A stretch of DNA of 50,597 nt. It comes from Acidobacteriota bacterium. Lineage in GTDB: Bacteria > Acidobacteriota > Vicinamibacteria > Vicinamibacterales > UBA2999. Each line of letters opens with the position of its first letter. Position 1 is the first letter of the stretch. Where the stretch lies: contig SHUG01000007.1 of NCBI GenBank assembly GCA_009694735.1, forward strand, positions 1 through 50,597, in the 5' to 3' direction. This document shows, in pieces, positions 44,736 through 50,597 of this stretch. Under the pieces are notes generated by a model. That model saw only the letters and a list, made by a program, of their open reading frames with translations. It was not told the DNA's origin and did not search any database. Both the position numbers and the translations under genes were made by a program.

Positions 44736-44810
44736 TGGAGCGGGAGACGGGGATCGAACCCGCGACATCGAGCTTGGGAAGCTCGCGTTCTACCGCTGAA
44801 CTACTCCCGC
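44736..44810 (-). tRNA. tRNA-Gly (CCC)
   Basis: 75 bases including an encoded CCA. Acceptor GCGGGAG/CTCCCGC, D-loop AGCGGTA, anticodon stem CGAGC/GCTCG around TTCCCAA (anticodon CCC, reads GGG), T-arm GCGGG TTCGATC CCCGT. All four stems close. Confidence 0.97.
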
Positions 44811-44836
44811 TCAGCAAGGACATTCTAGCAGACGTT

Positions 44837-44863
44837 CCGGCGGCACTAAAGTGCCACCCTACT
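44837..44863 (+). repeat. CTAAAG palindromic repeat, copy E
   Basis: GGCGGCACTAAAGTGCCACC followed by CTAC. The stem is GGCGGCAC/GTGCCACC with one G-U around TAAA. On - it lies directly after the stop codon of the barrel protein (TAG at 44859-44861 is inside the tail of the repeat), so it may also protect or define the 3' end. Confidence 0.6.
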
Positions 44864-45524
44864 GGATAGAAATCCCCACGCTGATCGTCACCATCTGCGT
44901 GCGCCTGGCGGATGGCAACGCCGCCGTGGCGCCGCGCGACCCCAGCTTGGTGAAGCGAACATCGAACCCCGCGCCCAGGTGCGGTTTCATGAACCATTTG
45001 GCTCCGCCACCGAAATTGATCGCGACGTTCCACGCTTCGGGCACGGTCTGCGCCACGGCGGTGCCGAATGCCGCGGCGCTGCTCGCTGCCTTGGAGCGGC
45101 CGTAGCCGGCGCTCAGGTAACTCCAGCCAAGCTTGTGGCCGAAGTTGATCGACAACTGGGGCAGGAGGCTGGTGATCTGCGTCGTCACCGTGGTGGTGGT
45201 TGGCTTGGTCACTTCGGCGGACCCGGTGCCGGTCGTCGAGGTGAGCGCACTGCTCGTGCTCTTCCCGGTGTGCATGGCGACGCCGAGACCCAGGGTCATG
45301 ACGCCCAGCTTCACGGGATACACCGTTGCCCCGCCGGCCACACCCCAGGCCCTTCCCGGTAGTGGCGTGGTGGCCGTCACGACAGGCACCCAGCCCTCGG
45401 CGGTGGGCAGGCCGACCCAGGCGCCGTGCAGGTCGACCGAGAACCAGGGCAGCCGCTCGGAGGGTTGCGCAGCTGCGGGCGCTGCAAGGGCCAGCACCCA
45501 CAACATCATCCACACTCGACGCAT
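44859..45524 (-). CDS. outer-membrane beta-barrel protein
   Basis: 221-residue exported protein. Signal peptide VWMMLWVLALAAPAAAQ. The mature part has alternating hydrophobic beta strands with many Gly and aromatic residues (WFSVDLHGAWVGLP, then LGVMTLGLGVAMHTG, LPQLSINFGHKLGWSYLSAG and GAGFDVRFTKLG) and ends in hydrophobic VTISVGISIQ. A Thr/Ser-rich loop (about 90-115) is probably extracellular. The start overlaps the deoC stop by one base (TGATG). Small OmpA/OmpW-like barrel; substrate unknown. Confidence 0.8.
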   Translation of the reverse strand: MRRVWMMLWVLALAAPAAAQPSERLPWFSVDLHGAWVGLPTAEGWVPVVTATTPLPGRAWGVAGGATVYPVKLGVMTLGLGVAMHTGKSTSSALTSTTGTGSAEVTKPTTTTVTTQITSLLPQLSINFGHKLGWSYLSAGYGRSKAASSAAAFGTAVAQTVPEAWNVAINFGGGAKWFMKPHLGAGFDVRFTKLGSRGATAALPSARRTQMVTISVGISIQ

Positions 45525-46390
45525 CAGTAGCCGCTCGCCTTCCCCGCCGCCGCCTCGCCCCGCGACTCTTTGACGATCCGCACCCCGGCACTGGCGCCAA
45601 TGCGCGTCGCGCCCGCCGCGACCATGGCCTTCACCTGTTCAAGGTCCCGCACGCCGCCAGACGCCTTTACGCCCATCTCGTCGCCGACGATGCGGCGCAT
45701 CAGCGCGACGTCGGCCGCCGTCGCGCCACCCGGCCCGAAGCCGGTGGACGTCTTTACGAAGTCGGCGCCAGCCGCCTTCGCCAGCGTGCAGGCCGTGATT
45801 TTTTCCTCGTCCGTCAGCAGCGCTGTCTCGATGATCACCTTGCTGCCCGCGTCCGCCGCGTGGCAGGCGGAGACCACGCCGCGAATGTCGTCGGTCACCA
45901 GTCTGACATCGCCGGACTTGAGCGCGCCCACGTTGATCACCATATCGATCTCCGAAGCGCCGTCAAAGATGGCGCGCCGGGCTTCGAACTGCTTCACGTC
46001 GGGCGTGGTGGCGCCCAGCGGAAAGCCCACCACCGAACACACCGCGACGCCCGACCCGCGCAGGTGCTGGGCCGCCAGCGCCACCCATGTCGGGTTGACG
46101 CACACGGTCGCGAACTTCCACTCGGCCGCTTCTTTGCACAGCTGCGCGATCTCCGTGGCGGTGGCGTCGGGCTTGAGCAGGGTATGGTCGATCAGTCCCG
46201 ACAAACCCTGCGCGCCGCCGTCGGCGGCGTGCAGGCCCAGCCGCGTCGCGCCGGCGTCGAGCACGTGCCGGACACGGTCGGGACAACAGTCGAACGTGAA
46301 GCCGTGGCAGGCGCACCGGGTGGGCGCCACGGCGCCGGCCTTGGTCAGTTCCTCGAGAATCAATTCGATGACACGTCGATAGTCGGTCAC
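45524..46390 (-). CDS. deoC: deoxyribose-phosphate aldolase with N-terminal Cys-rich extension
   Basis: 288-residue class I aldolase splitting deoxyribose-5-phosphate to acetaldehyde and glyceraldehyde-3-phosphate in nucleoside breakdown. The catalytic domain (about 62-288) has [10 protein letters not shown], Schiff-base Lys in DFVKTSTGF and the second Lys in VKASGGVR. The first 60 residues are an extra domain with [11 protein letters not shown] (C26, C28, H29, C35, C36), suited to metal binding. The start is GTG at 46390 by GTGA overlap with rpiB. Confidence 0.9.
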   Translation of the reverse strand: MTDYRRVIELILEELTKAGAVAPTRCACHGFTFDCCPDRVRHVLDAGATRLGLHAADGGAQGLSGLIDHTLLKPDATATEIAQLCKEAAEWKFATVCVNPTWVALAAQHLRGSGVAVCSVVGFPLGATTPDVKQFEARRAIFDGASEIDMVINVGALKSGDVRLVTDDIRGVVSACHAADAGSKVIIETALLTDEEKITACTLAKAAGADFVKTSTGFGPGGATAADVALMRRIVGDEMGVKASGGVRDLEQVKAMVAAGATRIGASAGVRIVKESRGEAAAGKASGY

Positions 46391-47016
46391 TGCGTCTTCT
46401 CCAACGCGCGGATCTTGGCGAGCCGGCGCAGGTAACGCGCTTCGCCCATCGGGGTGCCCAGCCAGGTGTCGACAATCGCCTTGGCCTCGTCCGTGGATAT
46501 CAGGGTGGCGCCGAGCGCCAGCACGTTCGTGCCGTTGTGCTCGCGGGCATAGCGCGCCAGTGTCTTGTCGTTGCACATCGCCGCGCGGGCGCCGTCGATC
46601 TTGTTGGCGGCGATCGCGGAGCCCAGGCCGGCTCCGTCGATGACAATGGCCGCGTCCACTTCCCGGCGTGCGACCAAGCGGGCCGCTTGCGCCGCAATGT
46701 CAGGATAGTCGACCGGGTCAGGGCCGTCGGTGCCGACGTCGAGCACGCTCAAGCCCTTCTGGCGCAGGTACTCGCGCAAGGCGCCCTTGAGCGCGACGCC
46801 CGAGTGGTCGCTGCCAATGGCGAGCGTGCGGATCGCCGCCACCGGCGCCAGGCCATCAAGGTCGGCCCCGGCCACGCCACCGTGCACGGTGATCCGCCGC
46901 GCCTTCAGCGTGTCGGCAGCCAGCGGTGTCACGTGCCCGCCGGTGTTCAGCGTGACGCTGGAGCCAATCGCCAGCCCGCGCGCATCCGCCTCGGTAATGA
47001 TGTCGAACGCCTTCAT
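46387..47016 (-). CDS. rpiB: ribose-5-phosphate isomerase B family, variant
   Basis: 209-residue protein. Residues 1-62 are an extra N-terminal domain ([20 protein letters not shown], then [18 protein letters not shown]). The rest is RpiB/Lac[13 protein letters not shown] (D70, H71), [21 protein letters not shown] and [11 protein letters not shown]. The E. coli catalytic C66 in ICGTGVG is replaced by D127 in IDGAGLG, with T68 replaced by A129. It lies directly upstream of deoC, with overlap. It probably acts on a pentose phosphate or a related sugar phosphate, not necessarily ribose-5-phosphate. Confidence 0.88.
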   Translation of the reverse strand: MKAFDIITEADARGLAIGSSVTLNTGGHVTPLAADTLKARRITVHGGVAGADLDGLAPVAAIRTLAIGSDHSGVALKGALREYLRQKGLSVLDVGTDGPDPVDYPDIAAQAARLVARREVDAAIVIDGAGLGSAIAANKIDGARAAMCNDKTLARYAREHNGTNVLALGATLISTDEAKAIVDTWLGTPMGEARYLRRLAKIRALEKTQ

Positions 47017-47045
47017 GCCATTCCCGTCAAGCAGTATGACCTCGT

Positions 47046-47079
47046 CCCACCTTCGCGCGTCGCGCTACGGTGGGCAAGC
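47046..47079 (+). repeat. CTTCGC...CTACGGTGGGCAAGC repeat, copy 2
   Basis: CCCACCTTCGCGCGTCGC then GCTACGGTGGGCAAGC, between rpiB and hpt (divergent). CCCAC/GTGGG and CGC/GCG arms can fold. It is related to the repeat at 16234-16264. Confidence 0.5.
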
Positions 47080-47125
47080 AAGTGGTGCCGCCCCGACCAG
47101 GAATGCCGCCCCGCCGGTATCGTGC

Positions 47126-47131
47126 TAGTCT
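47126..47131 (+). promoter_or_regulatory. TAGTCT box before hpt
   Basis: TANNNT hexamer 8 bases before the hpt ATG, with no Shine-Dalgarno in between. Candidate -10 of a leaderless transcript; no -35 seen. Confidence 0.3.
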
Positions 47132-47139
47132 CGTTCGCC

Positions 47140-47661
47140 ATGTCGAGTGCCAAACCCGCCGTCTTGATCGATCACGAAGAACTGTCCGCGCGCATTGCCG
47201 CCCTGGCCCGTGAGATCCGGCAGGACTTCCCGGCCGGACAACTACATTTCGTCTGCGTCCTCAAGGGTGCGTTCCTCTTCCTGGGCGACTTGATTCGCGT
47301 CATGGAGGGCCATGTCACCATCGACTTCATGGCGTGCTCCAGTTACGGCGACGGCACCACCTCCACCGGCGAGGTCCGGCTGTCGAAGGACCTCGACTCA
47401 GGGCTGGAGGGCCGCGACGTCATCATCGTGGAAGACATCGTCGACACCGGCCTGACCCTGCATTACCTCCAGGAGATTCTCCTGGCGCGCGGCCCGCGCT
47501 CGCTGCGCACCGCCTGTCTGCTCAGTAAACCCTCGCGCCGAAAGATCGACGTCAAGGTGGATTACATCGGCTTCACGATCGAAGACCGTTTCGTCGTCGG
47601 TTACGGACTCGACTACGCCGAGCAATACCGCAACCTGCCGTATATCGGCGTCCTCGAGTAG
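47140..47661 (+). CDS. hpt: hypoxanthine phosphoribosyltransferase
   Basis: 173-residue purine salvage enzyme using PRPP. PRPP motif VIIVEDIVDTGLTL and FVCVLKGAFLFLGDL at the N-terminal part are typical. The start is taken as the ATG at 47140; the longer open frame upstream is a shadow of rpiB. It is part of a group of nucleoside and nucleobase salvage genes (deoC, rpiB, hpt, amidohydrolase, upp). Confidence 0.95.
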   Translation: MSSAKPAVLIDHEELSARIAALAREIRQDFPAGQLHFVCVLKGAFLFLGDLIRVMEGHVTIDFMACSSYGDGTTSTGEVRLSKDLDSGLEGRDVIIVEDIVDTGLTLHYLQEILLARGPRSLRTACLLSKPSRRKIDVKVDYIGFTIEDRFVVGYGLDYAEQYRNLPYIGVLE

Positions 47662-47664
47662 CGC

Positions 47665-49071
47665 TTACCGCGGCACGGCTTTCCGGACCAGGCCGGCCGC
47701 CGCCCGGGCCGCCTTCAGCACGGCGGCTTCGTCCAACGTCAGCATTTGCCGATCGCGCATCAGCACTTTCCCGTTCACCACGGTCGTCTCAACGTCATCG
47801 CCGCGCGACGCGTAGACGACCTGCGCGACGGGGTCGAACAGCGGGGTCTGCCGCGCGCGCGACATGCCAACAATAATCACGTCGGCGCGCTTGCCGGCTT
47901 CGAGCGAGCCAATGCGCGCCTGTTGACCGAGCACGCGGGCGCCCCCGATGGTGGCCAGTTCCAGCGCTTCAGGTGCGCTGATCACGCGCGGATCCATGGT
48001 GGCCAGCTTCTGCTGGAACGCCGCCTGTCGCATGGCTTCGAACATGTCGAGGTCGTTGTTGCTGGCGGCGCCGTCGGTGCCGAGGCCGACATTCACGCCG
48101 CCCTGGCGATAGCCGACGACCGGGGCCGTGCCGCTGGCCAGCTTCATGTTGCTTTCCGGGTTGTTCGAGATGCCGACGTTATGCCGCTTGAGGACGGCAA
48201 TCTCATCGGGATTGATCCACACACCGTGCGCGCCGATGGTAATCGGCACCCAGAACTTCAGGCTGTCGAGCAGTGCCACCGGCCGCTGCTGGTGGCGCGC
48301 TTGCGACAGGCCGATCTCGGCCGCTGTCTCGGCCAGGTGAATCTGGATCGGGATGCTCAACTTGCGCGCCAGTGCGCTCACGGCCGTCAACGTGGCGGCA
48401 TCCAGCGTGTAGACGGCGTGGGGCGCGATCGACGGCGTGATCAGGTCGTCTTGCGCGAACTCCTTCGCAAAGGCTTCCGTCCGTTTCAACGCGTCCGCCG
48501 GAGTCCTGGCATCCGGCACTGGAAACTCGATCACCGTCTGGCCAAGGACGCCACGGAGGCCGGCGGCCTTCGTCACGCGCGCGACCTCTTCCTCGAAGTA
48601 ATACATGTCGGCAAAGGTGGTGGTGCCCGACTGAATCATCTCGAGCAGCGCGAGCCGCGTGCCGACCCGCACGAACTCCGGCGAGATCGTCTTCGCCTCA
48701 GCGGGAAAAATGTAGTTCTGGAGCCAATCCATCAACGCCAGGTCGTTGCCCAGCCCGCGAAACATGACCATGGCGGCATGAGTGTGGGTGTTGATTAACC
48801 CGGGCATGACGACTTTGCCCGCGGCGTCGATGGTCTCGGCGCCGCGGTAGCGCGCCGCGATGGCCGCCGGCGTGTCGATAGCCACGATCTGCGTGCCGTT
48901 GATGGCCACGGATCCCGGGTTGAGAATGCGCCGGCTGCCATCCACGGTAATGACAATGCCGTTGGCGATGATCAACGAGACAGCGGTGGCCTGGCGCGCC
49001 GCGAGGCCGGGACGCCACAACGGCGCGACCAACACCAGTGCCAGTCCGGTAGCCAGAATGCGGAAACGCAT
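47665..49071 (-). CDS. exported amidohydrolase (MtaD/SsnA-like)
   Basis: 468-residue TIM-barrel metal hydrolase of the ATZ/TRZ-MtaD group, which deaminates adenosine-type or related ring compounds. Metal ligands are visible: NTHTHAAM, IQIHLAET, GAHGVW and LGTDGAASNN. Residues 1-30 form a signal peptide, so the enzyme is predicted to be periplasmic or secreted, unlike cytosolic MtaD. The ATG at 49071 is chosen because the signal peptide starts there. Convergent with hpt (3 bases between stops) and divergent from upp. Substrate unknown; an S-adenosylhomocysteine, methylthioadenosine or guanine-type base are candidates. Confidence 0.85.
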   Translation of the reverse strand: MRFRILATGLALVLVAPLWRPGLAARQATAVSLIIANGIVITVDGSRRILNPGSVAINGTQIVAIDTPAAIAARYRGAETIDAAGKVVMPGLINTHTHAAMVMFRGLGNDLALMDWLQNYIFPAEAKTISPEFVRVGTRLALLEMIQSGTTTFADMYYFEEEVARVTKAAGLRGVLGQTVIEFPVPDARTPADALKRTEAFAKEFAQDDLITPSIAPHAVYTLDAATLTAVSALARKLSIPIQIHLAETAAEIGLSQARHQQRPVALLDSLKFWVPITIGAHGVWINPDEIAVLKRHNVGISNNPESNMKLASGTAPVVGYRQGGVNVGLGTDGAASNNDLDMFEAMRQAAFQQKLATMDPRVISAPEALELATIGGARVLGQQARIGSLEAGKRADVIIVGMSRARQTPLFDPVAQVVYASRGDDVETTVVNGKVLMRDRQMLTLDEAAVLKAARAAAGLVRKAVPR

Positions 49072-49107
49072 GCAGGTTGAATTGTACGTGAATCCGGAAT
49101 TGCGGTG

Positions 49108-49113
49108 TAAGCT
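49108..49113 (+). promoter_or_regulatory. TAAGCT box before upp
   Basis: TANNNT hexamer 9 bases before the GTG start of upp, without a clear Shine-Dalgarno. Candidate leaderless -10. Confidence 0.3.
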
Positions 49114-49122
49114 CCGTGCGCG

Positions 49123-49743
49123 GTGCTGCATCTGGTCACTCACCCACTGGTTCACGACTGCCTGGCCGAACTGCGCGATCGGCGCACGCCGCCCGAGCGT
49201 TTTCGCGCGCTCGCCAACCGCATCAGCGTGCTGCTGGGCGCCGAAGCGTTGCGCGATGTGCCGATGGCCGAGGGCACCGTCGAGACGCCGCTGGGGCCGT
49301 CACCGTGCCGCCGGCTGGCGGCCGACGTGGTGATGGCGCCGGTGCTGCGCGCCGGGCTCGGCATGTTGCCGGGCCTACTGGAACTGGTGCCCAACGCGCG
49401 CGTCGGGCATCTCGGCTTGCAGCGCGACGAGCGCACCGCCGTGGCATCGCAGTACTACGCGAAGTTGCCGCCCAACATCCAGGGCAGCTATGTGCTGTTG
49501 ATCGATCCGATGCTCGCCACCGGTGGCAGCGCGGTGGCGGCGCTCGACATGCTGACCAGGGCCGGCGCCAGGCACCTGCGGCTGGTGTGCATCGTGGCGG
49601 CGCCCGAGGGGGTCGCCGCGGTCGAGCAGGCCTACCCGAGCGTACCGATCTTCACGCCGATCGTCGATCGCGAACTCAACGCGCACAAATTCATCGTGCC
49701 GGGACTCGGCGACTTTGGGGATCGGTTGTTTGGCACGGTCTAA
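49123..49743 (+). CDS. upp: uracil phosphoribosyltransferase
   Basis: 206-residue pyrimidine salvage enzyme converting uracil plus PRPP to UMP. PRPP motif DPMLATGGSAVAAL; uracil loop TPIVDRELNAHKFIVPGLGD near the C-terminus. GTG start at 49123. Normal length. Confidence 0.95.
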   Translation: MLHLVTHPLVHDCLAELRDRRTPPERFRALANRISVLLGAEALRDVPMAEGTVETPLGPSPCRRLAADVVMAPVLRAGLGMLPGLLELVPNARVGHLGLQRDERTAVASQYYAKLPPNIQGSYVLLIDPMLATGGSAVAALDMLTRAGARHLRLVCIVAAPEGVAAVEQAYPSVPIFTPIVDRELNAHKFIVPGLGDFGDRLFGTV

Positions 49744-49759
49744 TCAGAACGCGGGCTTA

Positions 49760-49768
49760 TGCTATGAT
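49760..49768 (+). promoter_or_regulatory. extended -10 promoter of tRNA-Val
   Basis: TGCTATGAT matches an extended -10 (TGnTATGAT), 13 bases before the tRNA 5' end. The -35 is weak. The best promoter-like site in this part of the window. Confidence 0.5.
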
Positions 49769-49781
49769 CTTCGCTCTGGCC

Positions 49782-49856
49782 GCGCGCTTGGCTCAGCGGT
49801 AGAGCACCGCCTTCACACGGCGGGGGTCGGAGGTTCGAATCCTCCAGCGCGCACCA
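49782..49856 (+). tRNA. tRNA-Val (CAC)
   Basis: 75 bases including encoded CCA. Acceptor GCGCGCT/AGCGCGC, anticodon stem CCGCC/GGCGG around TTCACAC (anticodon CAC, reads GTG), T-arm GGAGG TTCGAAT CCTCC. All stems close. Confidence 0.97.
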
Positions 49857-49872
49857 TCCATCCCCCCCCATC

Positions 49873-50597
49873 GTGAACACTCGCCTTAATACGTTCGGTA
49901 CGGCAGGGCTCCTGGCAGTTCTGGCATTCGTGTTGTACACGAGCCGGATCAGCGAGCCTTCACGGTCCGCCGACGAGGCCGTGCTGCTGGGACAGGCGAA
50001 GGTTGTCGCCAGCGGCGATGGCGGTCTCCAGTTGTTTTTCCGGGTCAACGACGAACACTGGCTGCCGCCGCTCGCGGTCTATGCCACGGCCCTGATCAGT
50101 TCGGTCGCCCCGGCAGACCATGCGGCCCGCATTGGGACGGCGGCTGTCGGCGCCATCAACGTGTTCTTGATGTTCGTGTTGTCGCGGCGGTTGTTTCCAA
50201 AGCCGCGCGTTGCCGTGGGCGCGGCCCTGTTGCTCATCGCGACGCCGGCACATTTCGTCTACGCCCGCGCCGGCGTAGATGCGATTTACACCCTTCCGTT
50301 CGTGCTCGCATGGCTTATCGGGGTGACCGACGTTCTCAACGGTGGGCCCCGGTGGCGCGCGGCGGCCGCCTCCTGCGCACTCGGTGTGGGCGTCTACGCC
50401 CAACCAGCAGGACCACTGACGATGGGCTTCCTCTTGGTGATCACGCTGGCGGCGATCTGGCGATCTGGCAGCCGAGACGCCGGTAGCTTCGCCGTTCCTG
50501 TTGTGGCCTTTTCGGGGCCGGTCGCCGTCGCCGTCGTCTGGTTTGCCGCGAATCCGTCCGCGTACCCCGATACCTTCGGCCGATGGGCCATCCACGC
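49873..50597 (+). CDS. membrane glycosyltransferase (GT39/ArnT-like), 3' truncated by window
   Basis: 241 visible residues, frame open to the end of the window. GTG start at 49873, 16 bases after tRNA-Val, with a run of eight C just before. First hydrophobic helix at about residues 8-23, then the periplasmic loop SRSADEAVLLGQAK followed by NDEHWLPPLAVY, the Asp-Glu and PPL features of polyprenyl-phosphate sugar transferases, and at least five further hydrophobic helices. It would transfer a sugar from a lipid-linked donor to lipid, protein or polysaccharide. The full gene should be about 450-550 residues. Confidence 0.75.
   Translation, partial: MNTRLNTFGTAGLLAVLAFVLYTSRISEPSRSADEAVLLGQAKVVASGDGGLQLFFRVNDEHWLPPLAVYATALISSVAPADHAARIGTAAVGAINVFLMFVLSRRLFPKPRVAVGAALLLIATPAHFVYARAGVDAIYTLPFVLAWLIGVTDVLNGGPRWRAAAASCALGVGVYAQPAGPLTMGFLLVITLAAIWRSGSRDAGSFAVPVVAFSGPVAVAVVWFAANPSAYPDTFGRWAIH

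Noticed and set aside
44736-44858. Attachment site or integrated element at tRNA-Gly
   Set aside because: No integrase, no duplicated tRNA 3' end and no change in base composition in the window.
46537-47139. N-terminal extension of hpt within rpiB
   Set aside because: Open frame opposite rpiB without family similarity; Hpt proteins start near the ATG at 47140.
49740-50048. 102-residue ORF on - across tRNA-Val with text ALEDSNLRPPPCEGG
   Set aside because: This peptide is the well-known translation of an antisense tRNA sequence; the tRNA and the + strand glycosyltransferase explain the region.

Overview
The window is about 50.6 kb of high-GC, gene-dense bacterial chromosome. It holds 50 protein genes (two cut by the window edges), a short leader-peptide gene and two tRNA genes. 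No insertion sequence, prophage, plasmid gene or CRISPR array is visible. Several features point to a Gram-negative bacterium, probably an Acidobacteriota member and plausibly class Vicinamibacteria: a BamD-like lipoprotein, an AMIN-type amidase, an outer-membrane barrel, RNase J, a fused AroD-AroE, S55-family secreted proteins and small intergenic palindromes with a CTAAAG core. The taxonomic call is inference from gene content.

Layout. 1-6.6 kb: rsmA (partial), rnj, ftsK and a cell-wall amidase on +. 6.6-10 kb: pepA and three small envelope or secreted proteins. 10-21.8 kb (all -): one aromatic amino-acid supraoperon, read from the right as leader peptide, attenuator, aroDE, trpE, trpG, trpD, trpC, trpF, trpB, trpA, chorismate mutase, DAHP synthase, tyrA, then scoA-scoB only 8 bases after tyrA. 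21.9-29 kb: an S55-type protein coupled to a beta-propeller protein, an ECF sigma/anti-sigma pair and a TPR protein. 29-33.2 kb (-): a sigma54-type activator followed by two orphan peptide-type ABC permeases. 33.3-41.7 kb (+): aroC, def, fmt, rsmB, a PASTA-only membrane protein, rpe, a thioesterase, a sugar-nucleotide epimerase, bamD and a secreted protein, most with 4-base overlaps. 41.7-44.8 kb: pgsA, a sugar-1-phosphate nucleotidyltransferase, a phosphohexomutase and tRNA-Gly. 44.8-50.6 kb: barrel protein, deoC, rpiB, hpt, an exported amidohydrolase, upp, tRNA-Val and the start of a membrane glycosyltransferase.

The most notable system is the control region of the aromatic supraoperon at 21634-21864 (-). 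A 38-residue leader ORF carries Trp-Trp-Tyr-Trp, a strong hairpin plus U-tract lies before aroDE, and the leader repeats the terminator's 3' arm, as expected of an antiterminator. The operon also feeds tyrosine synthesis (DAHP synthase, chorismate mutase, TyrA), so the Tyr codon inside the Trp run suggests a leader that may sense both amino acids. Other points worth a second look: an S55 protein whose Ser and His motifs are in the reverse order of SpoIVB; a PASTA protein without a kinase sitting where Firmicutes keep the PASTA kinase; an anti-sigma factor with a TonB-C-like periplasmic end; an RpiB with Asp in place of the catalytic Cys next to a DeoC with a Cys-rich extension; possible leaderless promoters; and a family of palindromic repeats, some forming the ends of coding sequences.
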